Shown here: in pieces, positions 1-7,846 of the stretch
How the letters are laid out: every line of letters starts with the position of its first letter
How positions within the stretch are numbered: position 1 is the stretch's first letter
DNA from: Cyclostephanos tholiformis
Lineage: Eukaryota > Bacillariophyta > Thalassiosirophyceae > Thalassiosirales > Thalassiosiraceae
DNA length: 11,151 nucleotides
Direction of reading: 5' to 3'
Assembly (NCBI GenBank): GCA_036939975.1
Contig: JALLPB010001113.1
Location: forward strand, 1 to 11,151
Notes under the pieces: model-generated
Databases searched by the model: none
The model's input: the letters and a program-made list of their open reading frames with translations, nothing else
Told to the model about the DNA's origin: nothing
Made by a program: the position numbers and the translations under genes

Positions 1-81
1 CCCGGAACTTCCTCTGACCTCACTTAATTAAAATAATCATCTATTGAATGAAATCCAACTAGGAACGATCCGAACTAAGGT

Positions 82-620
82 GTGCTTGAAAAGGCGACCG
101 CCCTATGGCGGTTCCCCAACAACGTTAAGGGGCAAACAGTGGCCAGCGGAAAGAAGCAAAGAGGATACATTGACAAAGAGGAGTCAAGCTTGCTGACAGT
201 TGTAACAGAGTCCGTGATACTCACTTCAATGGTAGACACCATCAAACGCCAACACATGGCAGTTTGACATCCCCAATGCATTCATACAGACAGTGGTGGA
301 GGATAAGAAGAAGCATGTTATCATCCAAGTATGAGGGATGTTGGTGAAGATATTGGTGAAGGTAGCACCTGATGTCTACGCACCATTTATTAGAGTGCTT
401 GAACAAGCTGTACGGCATGATGCTCACCAGCCTACTCTAGTACCAAAAGTTCACCACAAACCTGAAAGAGAAAGGGTATAAGATGAACCCTTTTGACCCC
501 TGCATATGGAATAAGATGATATGAAGTAAGCAGAAACAATATTTTTCCATGTTGATGACTGCAAAATATCGCACACCTCCTCCAAAGTGATAGACTCTAC
601 AAGCCAGTGGCCTAGGCTGT
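82..620 (+). pseudogene. Decayed Ty1/copia-type reverse transcriptase fragment
   Basis: This is a relic of the RT core of a Ty1/copia retrotransposon polyprotein; when intact it copies element RNA into DNA inside virus-like particles. The pre-palm segment (82-264, with GKKQRGYIDKEESS and VVTES) leads into FDIPNAFIQ at 263-289, which holds the first catalytic Asp (266-268). Next come VIIQV, a LVKVAPDVYAPF segment, LNKLYGMMLTSLL (about 398-437), KEKGYKMNPFDPCIWNK, and FHVDDCKISH, whose Asp pair lies at 554-559. Reading order needs frame changes near 262, 395 and 525-545, and there are stops at 332-334, 438-440 and 522-524, so it cannot encode a working enzyme. Only the RT centre remains: no integrase, RNase H or long terminal repeats are visible. 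His in place of the usual Tyr/aromatic before VDD fits algal copia elements as I remember them. Family assignment is firm; the lineage is inferred. Confidence 0.85.
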
Positions 621-1235
621 ACATTCCTATTTTCTTTCCTCTTTTGGGGGGACAGGAATTTGGAGCAGGATTCCTGATCCTATTAGGATTCCTGCGTAAT
701 CTTAACAGAAGATGTTTGATGATCCTCTTTTTCTACAGGCAGGAACCCTAGTTCCTCTTAGGAACAGGAATGCTTTCCTCTTTGAATGAAAGGGATCCTG
801 CATACCTACATGCATTGGAGCTCCCACCCCCCCTTATCAGCGAAGTAAGACGTTTTGTCATAATCAAACATACATAACAATTGCAACTAACCAAACCTTA
901 GCCATTCTTAGCTCTGAATTTGAAGGTATAATGGAACGCTGTAATCAGGTGTATGCTATCGATAGAGAGCTGCTAATATTCACAAAGCTAATAGTTGTGA
1001 ATGTGGCATGACTCTGTCAATTAGTTGAGTCAAAACTACAGGGACAAGGGACAGACATGCTTTTAGGTTGTGGCAGCATTGGAGCTATCATGCCTTGACC
1101 CGGCCCGCTCGCATTGCTACACACCCACAAACCAGGGAGAGCAATCACAAATGGTCATTGTTCGCCATTTTCATCCTCACCCACGTCAAATAGGCACCCA
1201 ATCCAAAGGAAATAGTAGTAAATTTTTTTAACACC
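621..1235. other. Non-coding stretch with GGATTCCTG-rich motif cluster
   Basis: I find no coding signal here. From about 650 to 780 there is a dense cluster of short related motifs in both orientations: AGGATTCCTG twice (about 668 and 685), CAGGAAT, and a small hairpin AGGAAC-CCTA-GTTCCT at 741-756. A G-run (about 645-650) precedes the cluster and a C-run (about 828-835) follows it, so 640-840 could be a small degenerate inverted-repeat element. That is only a suggestion. From 860 to 1235 I see nothing specific; it lies directly upstream of the ATG at 1236 and could hold a decayed promoter or leader of the retroelement. Confidence 0.4.
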
Positions 1236-1780
1236 ATGGCAACCAACAACTGGCGCAAGTACTTCGAAACCCGGATTGGAAACAAAGCAGACAACAAAAA
1301 CACCGAATTCTATTCTATGGCCTGGAACCAAGCTGGGACAAACAACACCAAACTCACGTTACTAACCAATGACCCCAGCACAGCAGCTTTCATTGTAGAC
1401 ACAAGCAATAAACAAACCTTCCCACAATGCATAAAAAAAAAACAGCCCCCAAATCAACGACGCACTCCAAGACACCAGTTTCACCAGCACCACTATCAAT
1501 CCCACAAGCACCTGAAATAGGGGTGGCCTAAAACATTCTAGGTGAATACAACACCTGCACAAATGCACACACTTATCCTCTAAATAAAACTGAATCCAAA
1601 TCCCTGTTCAAGCAAGTGCATTTCTGCAACACACCACAAATCATCATCATGACACACCCCATCACCACGACCGTTGTTCACACAGACAAAAGCAACCCCA
1701 CAGTTGGTCCCCTTAGACCATCCAAAGTAACTGTCGTTCACGCAGACAAAAGCACTCACAGTTGATTCCCTTTGACCATC
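1236..1780 (+). pseudogene. Gag-like or N-terminal region of a decayed retroelement
   Basis: The reading frame begins at an ATG in good eukaryotic context (CACCATGG) and runs MATNNWRKYFETRIGNK, then EFYSMAWNQAG and LTLLTNDPSTAAFIVDT. At an A10 run (1433-1442) the protein-like reading moves to another frame (NSPQINDALQDTSFTSTT), and then to a third (about 1528-1764: NILGEYNTCTNAHTY, PLNKTESKSLFKQVHF, TTTVVHTDKSNP). I recognise no domain. It is placed here as the upstream part of the retroelement whose RT follows at 1862, because strand, decay level and spacing agree and no other gene intervenes. It could instead be an unrelated small decayed gene. The low-complexity Thr/Asn/Gln-rich composition fits a gag-like protein but does not prove it. 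Confidence 0.45.
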
Positions 1781-1783
1781 CCA
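1671..1783 (+). repeat. Imperfect 60-bp tandem duplication
   Basis: Two adjacent copies start at 1671 and 1731. Both carry the core CAGACAAAAGCA and a CACAGTTG(G/A)T(T/C)CCC block and end near (A/G)ACCATCC. The offset is 60 bp, a multiple of three, so both copies translate alike in one frame (VVHTDKS and VVHADKS). A one-base deletion in the second copy then breaks the frame. Confidence 0.75.
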
Positions 1784-1861
1784 TGACTACCCACCAGACA
1801 CAGCAGGGACACTTAGCCCCATATTCACTCTGCCCCAGGAAAACTCCCATCCACAGAACAC

Positions 1862-3005
1862 ATGCTATTGGCCACACAACATCACAAGCATTATAAAATC
1901 CATCTTCGAGATAGAACCCTAAGCCAGCACCCCCCTCTCTTCACCTTCGAGCTCACAACAGAAGCGGCATATAAATATTATTGCATCCTAAAACGATTCA
2001 ACATGAGCATTATTGAAGCAATAACAGCACAGACCAACTCACCCCTAGGCTATGGATCAGAGTTCAGAACAGCAGAAACAGTGCAGCCCCTTCTTCACCG
2101 CATCCTCAATGGTCCTATTTTAACCACTTGCTCAAGAACAGCTCCAACTGGCCCATTGACAACATCCCCAAGTCACAAAGTGCCCAGGATGTTGAAGAAG
2201 CCCTCGCCTTTGGCTACCACAAAGGAACCTCACAGTCACCAGAGCTACTCACATCCCTTGTAAAGGCTGATGCCACACACGGTTTTGCAGTTCCTCTTCC
2301 CCTCGCAAAAATGAAATTCATACCAGGCATTCTATTTGCCCCACTAAACATCAAAGACCAAAACACCATTGACAGCACCTGAAGGATAGTACCCACAAAA
2401 ATACTCACGCACAACCAAAACTACAAATGGTCTGCCTCAGGAACCTCTGTAAGCAGCCGGACAAGGAAAGACAAAATACTCCCCTGCATCTATGGAGGAG
2501 CAATATGAAGAATGGTAAGCTGGGCATGGCAGTGAGACAAAAAAAAACCACGACACGAAGATACACCACCAAAATAGACTTTAAAAGTGCTTACCGCCAT
2601 CTCTATGTCAACTCTTGAATTGCAGTCAAAACATTGCTGCACACAAATCCCCCACAAACAGATTGGACTCATGGCCCTATGGCTCACCTTTGGGGGTACG
2701 CCCTGCTCAAAAGAATGGAACATCATCTCAGAAACCATATGCAACCTTGCCACAGCACTCCTAGACAACAACTGGAACCCAAGCAAACTACAAACATTGG
2801 GCCAAGAGAATTTTCCTCCACCCAATTTCCTCAGTGATGACATCCCTTTTGCAGAAGGAAAGGAACTAATCATCAATGTTGCCATTAACGATCAAAGCAC
2901 ACATGATATTTACATTGATGACTTCATTGGATTGAGCCTCGACTTACCACGAACCGACAATAGACAATGGTGTGAGGCTGCACCGCTTCTAGCAATCGAT
3001 CTTTT
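1862..3005 (+). pseudogene. Decayed retrotransposon reverse transcriptase (RVT_1-type, YIDD)
   Basis: This is the RT region of a retroelement. In order it reads: YCILKRFNMSIIEAITAQ and LGYGSEFR (frame of 1862); HPQWSYFNHLLKNS, GYHKGTSQSPELL and DATHGFAVPLPLAKMKFIPG (frame of 2128); IVPTKILTHNQ and SASGTSVSSR; then IDFKSAYRHLYVN at about 2574-2612, holding the first catalytic Asp (2577-2579). Next come LMALWLTFGGTPCSKEWN and IISETICNLATALLD, and HDIYIDDFIGLSLDLPRT with YIDD at 2911-2922. Frame changes fall near 2100 (one base lost), 2508-2520 and 2620-2645; stops include TGA 2380-2382 and TGA 2506-2508. Recognisable similarity ends near 3000, so RNase H and downstream domains are missing. From memory, very similar blocks occur in RT proteins of diatoms such as Thalassiosira. 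I cannot tell whether the element is Ty3-like, DIRS-like or another class. The RT call is firm. Confidence 0.87.
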
Positions 3006-3093
3006 TCATGTGGACCTTGCCATCATCAATAAGCTTTTGCAGTTTTTTCTTATCATCTTTGCACCACAGCTTTACGGCGCGGTTATTGGCTGA

Positions 3094-3480
3094 CAAGTAT
3101 CTCCTGTAACTTGTTTCCTCTCCTGGAACTTGTTTTACATGTATGCATTGTCAGAAAATCAGCAACACATATGCAACTGGTATAAAATAGCCCTACAACA
3201 TGGACGGATTGTTGAAAAATCAGCAATGCATATATGTTGTAAGGCCCCAAACTTGCACAAAGCGGGTAAATTTCAGTCCAAATCAACATACGTGCTGATG
3301 CGATAGGTCAAGAAAAAATCCAGTCCCATCATATCTCAACAGACAAGCACACATTGCCTCAGAGCCAAAAAAAACTCTTGCATGCTCGCACACACATGCC
3401 ACAAAAAAACAAATAAAAATAACTCAACATAGATGAGAGGCCCCTCCCACTGCTGCCCTCTATGATAGCAAGGACAACAA
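3094..3480. other. Non-coding stretch with a short duplicated segment
   Basis: No gene is supported here. Two related segments lie about 63 bp apart, at about 3145-3175 and 3207-3237. Each contains ATTGT-GAAAATCAGCAA followed by a CATAT(A)TG core. They look like a diverged tandem duplication downstream of the RT relic and might be part of a decayed element end. The rest (3300-3480) is A- and CA-rich without a recognisable signal. Confidence 0.4.
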
Positions 3481-3687
3481 CCAGATGATGGTGAGGCAAG
3501 TGTTGTTGACAGCAACACTACTGTCGTTGACAATCACACAAGCAACAACAAGAACAATACAAACAAAAAGACCATGGATAAGTTTTTTGTGTGTCAACAG
3601 GAACATCATGAACCGGGTGAGGCATAAGGTTGAGATGGCAGGATGGCAGCAAGAAAGGACTGTGGCTTCCTTGAGCACTTCAGTGTG

Positions 3688-3709
3688 CCATTTGCAATTG
3701 TGCAAATGG
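3688..3709. repeat. Short perfect inverted repeat (9-bp arms, 4-nt spacer)
   Basis: CCATTTGCA and TGCAAATGG are exact reverse complements around ATTG. It could form a hairpin or bind a dimeric factor, but nothing around it points to a function. Confidence 0.6.
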
Positions 3710-3754
3710 TGTCAAATATGCTGGATGGGGGGGGGGCTAGTTATTAATTACTTT

Positions 3755-3830
3755 TTTAGGATTCCTGTTTTGTTTTTGTGAAATCCTGTAATTTTTAGGT
3801 TTCCAAGGATTCCTGAGTAATTCTTTTTTT
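3755..3830. repeat. Second AGGATTCCTG motif cluster
   Basis: AGGATTCCTG occurs at about 3759 and again at about 3808, with AAATCCTG and AGGTTTCC variants between. The second copy continues GAGTAATTCTT, matching the CGTAATCTT that follows the AGGATTCCTG at about 685. A G-run (3726-3736) precedes this cluster as one does the left cluster. The pair brackets the RT relic. Confidence 0.45.
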
Positions 3831-3922
3831 TTAGTAATTTTGATGGCAGTAACATTTTTGTGATGCCCCCAAAACATGTATTTACTTTATCTCAAGTAAC
3901 AAATGACTTTGCCAAAAAAATA

Positions 3923-3944
3923 GAATCCCACCATGGTGGCATTC
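3923..3944. repeat. 22-bp near-perfect palindrome
   Basis: The sequence reads GAATCCCACCA followed by TGGTGGCATTC, two-fold symmetric with one mismatched pair; the inner CCACCATGGTGG (3928-3939) is perfect. It is isolated in non-coding DNA. Confidence 0.6.
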
Positions 3945-4064
3945 AATTTGTGTCAGGATGCTATCAAAAAGTCAATACGTAATTAACACACTAATGTCAC
4001 TTATCATTCAACATGTACTCTAAAGAGTTAGGTTTGCACTCGTTTCTCCTATTTATCCTATTCC

Positions 4065-4098
4065 TCTGAAAAACCGAACTTCCGAGTTTTTCCTCAGA
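4065..4098. repeat. Possible small hairpin
   Basis: TCTGA-AAAAC pairs with GTTTT-(TCC)-TCAGA across an 11-nt loop, giving ten pairs with a three-base bulge. It stands in AT-rich non-coding DNA about 170 bp before the palindrome array. Downstream, AGGATTGTTTG occurs twice (4152-4162 and 4175-4185). Confidence 0.3.
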
Positions 4099-4270
4099 AG
4101 TATTCTCCATAAGATCTTCTTCAACATCAATCCTATCCATCAAGATTGTTTAGGATTGTTTGCACCCCATGTCTAGGATTGTTTGGAACAAATGAAGATA
4201 TCAAAATTACTTGAAGTCAATATAAAATAGGATGTCAATTGAACATAAAATCTCCTCTTTCTTTGCAGCA

Positions 4271-4745
4271 ATATTCGATATTAAGGTGATTGCTCTCATG
4301 TAACTTCGAATATACCCATTTTTTTCACCATGTAATATCAAATATGGGAACTTCTGTAAAATGCATATTCGATATTAGATGGCAGGAGTAACCTGTAACT
4401 TCGAAGTTATGGGTCTTGTCACCATCTAATATCGAATATGAAAAATGCTGTAAATCTTATATTCGATATTAGATGACTACAGTATATTGTAACTTTGAAG
4501 TTAGATAGTGGAGGGCCATCTAATATTGAATATGGAATTGCTGTATATTCGATATTAGATGGCAGGAGTAACCCGTAACTTCGAAGTTACGGGTAGCCCC
4601 TGCCATCTAATATTGAATACGACCCTTACAAAATGACTACATTTCCTGTAACATCGAAATAACGTTCGTGAATGAACCCGTAACTTCAAAGTTACACCAG
4701 AGCTAGGTATGTAACTTTGATTTTACCAATATTCAATATTAGCTT
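4271..4745. repeat. Tandem array of approximately 77-bp palindromic units
   Basis: At least four consecutive units are each nearly palindromic: about 4271-4347, 4364-4440, 4459-4533 and 4543-4620. A unit has a left arm like ATATTCGATATTAGATGG, a central dyad TAACTTCGAAGTTA or close variant (centres near 4305, 4402, 4496, 4582), and a right arm like CCATCTAATATCGAATAT. Spacers of roughly 10-24 bp contain CTGTA(A). The left halves of units 2 and 4 are identical over 29 bp (4365-4393 and 4545-4573). Decayed partial units continue to about 4745: GTAACATCGAAATAACG, CCGTAACTTCAAAGTTAC and AATATTCAATATTA. Candidate explanations are a palindromic satellite, nested miniature inverted-repeat transposons, a hairpin-RNA locus, or an array of dimer-binding sites. 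None is decided by the sequence. Confidence 0.9.
4543..4620. repeat. Best-preserved palindromic unit of the array
   Basis: The 78-bp unit is almost fully self-complementary. Its inner 24 bp (4571-4594, core GTAACTTCGAAGTTAC) is a perfect palindrome, flanked by a four-base internal mismatch (AGTA against AGCC) and outer arms CCTGCCATCTAATAT against ATATTAGATGGCAGG. As RNA it would fold into a single hairpin of over 30 pairs with a tiny loop; as DNA it could extrude a cruciform. Confidence 0.9.
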
Positions 4746-4970
4746 GTACAGGTCCACTCCCAAAGCTTGGCAGTAGGTGCACCAGTGCATGCCCAATGAG
4801 TTGCCTGAAAATTTGGCAGTCAACATTATGGCTGCATCAGCATGAGTAAAATCAGCCTCATACTTATTTTTGAGGTTGGCTGGAACACGGTTGAGGAGTT
4901 CTGCATAGGGAGAGGGAACATCAGAAATTAACAGCAAGGTGATTTTGATGGGGCATGACATTCTGGTCAT
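4692..4970 (-). CDS. Doubtful 92-aa ORF beside the palindrome array
   Basis: An ATG-initiated frame reads MTRMSCPIKITLLLISD, then PYAELLNRVPANLKNKYEAD, FTHADAAIMLTAKFSGN, and GMHWCTYCQALGVDLYKL. I recognise no family. Residues from about 20 to 80 have a protein-like, mixed composition with a CxxC pair (HWCTYCQ). A splice-acceptor-like tract (TTCCCTCTCCCTATGCAG) ends at 4901 on this strand, so the true reading might begin as an internal exon at 4900 rather than at the ATG. The 3' end runs into the outermost decayed palindromes, so if transcribed the array would lie in its downstream region. A 7-bp inverted repeat (GGGGCAT 4950-4956, ATGCCCC 4974-4980) surrounds the ATG. It may be a fragment of a decayed gene or chance. 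Confidence 0.25.
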   Translation of the reverse strand: MTRMSCPIKITLLLISDVPSPYAELLNRVPANLKNKYEADFTHADAAIMLTAKFSGNSLGMHWCTYCQALGVDLYKLILNIGKIKVTYLALV

Positions 4971-4980
4971 TTTATGCCCC

Positions 4981-5780
4981 TACTAGGTTAGCTCATTTTA
5001 CAACTTTTACAAAGTGATAATAAAATTTTCTTTAAAGTGTTCATTGAGCTAAAAATGTTGCTAGCTCAAACTCTGTGTTAATTCCTAGCTTTGTAGAAAG
5101 GGGTGGTGAAAATATCATATGGGTTCTTCCATATATGTAGGAAAAAAACATTTTCATATTTGGTTTCAGATGGGTGCAAAGCATTTCATTACTCATAATT
5201 TTCAAGTGAAAAACAATCATGCTTCACACTAATCAGAAGCCATCCAGACTATTTTGGATGGTGCAACTATGTATTGTTTTTTCTTAGGTATTTTCTGCTT
5301 TAAGTATGTATTAGTCTATTATTATTCTACTCTACAATACTTACCTAACCACCTACCTACCTCACCCTCCTCACAAGAGTAAATAATTTTACCCTAAAAA
5401 TAAATTATTTCTAGTACAGAGACAATATACTGTAACACATAAATGTTAAGTTTTTTTACGACTGCATTTTATTTTGTTAGATGTAGTTGATATAATTGAA
5501 CAAAATTAGGCTATTTTATTTTTGTATTGAAAATGCAAGTTGTTGCGGTTATTCCTTTTGTTTTGTTAAAAATTTATTTATACAAAACATTATTAATTTA
5601 TCTAAAGTGTGATGTTTTATTGTTGTTTAGAAAGGGTAGAGTGTAGAGGTTAAGTTTTATGTCATCCAAATATAAGAATTTAGTAACAACTGATTAAGTA
5701 ATTGTTTATTTGGTTGCTACAGTTAGTTATAGAGATATTTCTTGAGTAAACAGGTAACAGGTATCTCACTGTACTATATT
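4981..5780. other. AT-rich non-coding stretch
   Basis: No supported gene is present. The stretch is strongly AT-rich with many stops in all frames. It includes a pyrimidine/CCTAC-rich patch (about 5338-5370) and a hairpin-capable pair AAATAATTT/AAATTATTT (5381-5389 and 5402-5410). It may be intergenic DNA downstream of the minus-strand decayed gene that ends near 5831. Confidence 0.5.
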
Positions 5781-5830
5781 TTCACTCCCCATCATCCTAA
5801 ATGAGGTGCATAACTTCCCACACATCTTGT

Positions 5831-7607
5831 TCATATCACAAGCACCAACATTGCTGTTGAAGCATGTGCATTGAAGTGTTGCTGATTGATCCCTCCCAAA
5901 TCAACAAATTTCAACAATATCACCAGTGGTCCACAGCCACTGGTTACAACTTACTCCATGGTTCATATCATCATGTCATTGCCACCAAGGGCCACATTGC
6001 CACCAGTTTGATCCGTATCACCAACATTATCTACATCACCCTCAAGCATCACTTCCTCCACTTCCCACCACATGACTTGAGAAAGCTACCTAGAACTACC
6101 ATTAGTTTTTCCCTTTGCAGCTATTATGTTGCCTTCACCTCCCCTGCCCCCCCTCCCCCCAAGCCAAAGGCATCATTGTCAAAATTAGGTAATGATATAT
6201 AATCATTGAATAAGTTCACAACAACAACATAAAGCTTCAGAGATGCATTGTGGCATTGAGGGGATTGTTGGGCTTAATTTGAACCTTTGACACAGCAGTG
6301 CTTAATTGGCCTTGAGGATATTATCATAGTTGTCATAGGCAGATTGTGTGTTGATATCTGACTTTTTTCCAATCATCAGGTTCAATAATCTTTCTGAATC
6401 ATCATCACCACTTTGGATAAGAACATTGATTGGTTGATGTTTATTGAATGATGATTTTAGTGGATTATGTTCATGTAGTCCATGACTATCTGGATTATCA
6501 CCATACTTCCTTGGACGAGAGGGAATGTGAACATGATGTATGCCAATTGGTAAACCATCTCTAGCAGTTGCTGCACTGTGACAATGACATAGTAATGCTG
6601 TAAAGTGGGGAAACCTGGTAATTGAACAGTAAACTTCAGTCTGTATCCTTTAAAATGTCACTCAATTATATTTACAACTCTTGTTATCGTCACCAAATTC
6701 TAAAACCAACTTTTACTAAATATCTACCTCAAAAAAATTGTTAGTGACATCACTTATTATCAAATTCCAATCCTAATTGAAAATCAAGGGTTTCTACCAT
6801 GAAGAAGTTCTTGTTACTCAGGCGGTATTTATCCCTTCAATCTGGATTGTCTGCTTCTCCAGTCCAATCATTGATTATGTAAATGCTACACAATCCCACT
6901 CATTGAGTGATTGCATCACTAAGTCCCATCACTGATTGGATGTGCTGTTGATTAGGTTTAGTGATGTTGTCCAAAAAACTGTAACAATCCCATTTGCAAA
7001 TCCATTCAGGGTGCTGCACTGAACTGGTCCTACACTTGCATGCTTCCCCAACCAATTGTGACATCTTTGTGAAGTGCTTATCAATATCCTATGGCGCCAG
7101 TATTAAAACAATCTCAATCAACCCTCATTATAACAACCCATATCGCTGACCAAGGAGCAAAAAATGAATGAATTGACCATCTGGCATCAATCTACACTCA
7201 CTGTACCTCCTCAATGGCTTGAAATTCAATTTTTGGCCACCATGTATCATTTTGCCTGAATTTCCCTGGCTTCTTCACAACCAAGTTTATGCCACAGCTT
7301 TGTCCAGTTGATGTTTCATTTTGACCTATTCCCATCTTCATCCAATTTGATTCATCCCATAAAGACATGCAAGCACTTATTGTGAATTGCACCCAATGCT
7401 GCAGACATTGGACCTGTAATGCCAGTCTGTGGTGTTGTAGGCATTGCGGATGTTGTTTGCAAAGGCAAAGGGATAGAAGGAAGATTACAGAACTGCCTGG
7501 TAGGAGAAGCAATCAACAGTCTCTTACTCTAAATGCATGTTGTAACCATCCTCAAGCTGTGTAAATGGAAAGGAAAACAGTCTTTGTGTCATAATACTCT
7601 GTTACAG
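5831..7607 (-). pseudogene. Unidentified decayed protein-coding gene
   Basis: Read on the minus strand, this 1.8 kb yields protein-like text interrupted by stops and frame changes. In order: QLEDGYNMHLE (about 7533-7565); a Pro/Thr-rich open frame 7352-7528 (PSIPLPLQTTSAMPTTPQTG); SLWDESNWMKMGIGQNETS and KKPGKFRQNDTWWPKIEFQA (down to 7198). Then one frame from 7088 to 6750 with only two internal stops (6900, 6837) reads DKHFTKMSQLVGEAC, CKWDCYSFLDNITKP, INDWTGEADNP and NKNFFMVETLDFQLGLEFD. A 115-codon uninterrupted frame 6302-6649 follows (TEVYCSITRFPHFTALLCH, GIHHVHIPSRPRKYGD, LIQSGDDDSERLLNLMIG). Last come LYVVVVNLFNDYISLPNF with a Gly run, and EVEEVMLEGDVDNVGDTD (6037-6066) ending at 5831. 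I recognise no family. The C-terminal part is acidic and Gly-rich. A mobile-element or viral origin is possible but unproven; real introns could explain some breaks. Confidence 0.5.
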
Positions 7608-7628
7608 TGCAGTGCAATATGGGTCGGG

Positions 7629-7830
7629 ATGTGGATTAGGTAATACAGTGACACATAGTAGGTGTGATTGCACAATGTAGCAAGTGATGTGGCAACTTGT
7701 GGAATGTAGATGAGGTAATATACTGATGCTTAGTAGGAATGATTGCAAAATGTAAAAAGTGATGCTAATGGAATGAAGATGAGGTAATATACTGACGCTT
7801 AGGAGTGATTGCAAATGTCAAAAGTGATGA
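7629..7830 (-). repeat. Three diverged tandem repeats, periods 75 and 69 bp
   Basis: Copies begin near 7629, 7704 and 7773, each holding GGTAATA(N)ACTGA(C/T)(A/G)C, then TAG-GA-TGATTGCA, AATGT, and AAGTGATG. Both periods are multiples of three. A minus-strand open frame (7602-7814, no ATG) crosses all three and reads ILPHLHS twice and VLPNPHP once. It lies just upstream of the decayed minus-strand gene and may have been part of it, or be a coincidental minisatellite. Confidence 0.75.
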
Positions 7831-7846
7831 TTGCGGATGCAACATT

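Noticed and set aside
2490..2885. 131-codon minus-strand ORF.
   Set aside because: It lies directly antisense to the recognisable reverse transcriptase blocks and is an antisense shadow.
3485..3781. 98-codon + strand ORF whose first residues (MMVRQVLLTATLLSLTITQA) look like a signal peptide.
   Set aside because: The hydrophobic start comes from a GT/CA-rich repetitive patch with its own small inverted repeat (GTGTTG/CAACAC, 3500-3518). The remainder runs into the G-run and motif cluster and has no protein-like character, and the opposite strand is open too.
4271..4745. CRISPR array interpretation of the regularly spaced repeats.
   Set aside because: Each unit is a palindrome of about 77 bp with short similar spacers rather than a short repeat with unique spacers. 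There are no cas genes, and the window is eukaryotic in character.
5864..6202. 112-codon + strand ORF.
   Set aside because: The minus strand of the same bases gives more protein-like text (EVEEVMLEGDVDNVGDTD) continuous with the decayed gene; the + strand frame is probably its antisense shadow.
6855..6940. Inverted TCCAATCA/TGATTGGA pair and repeated CAT(T/C)(A/G)CTGATT phrases as a regulatory palindrome.
   Set aside because: The arms are only 8 bp, about 60 bp apart, and lie inside the decayed minus-strand coding frame, where chance similarity is enough to explain them.
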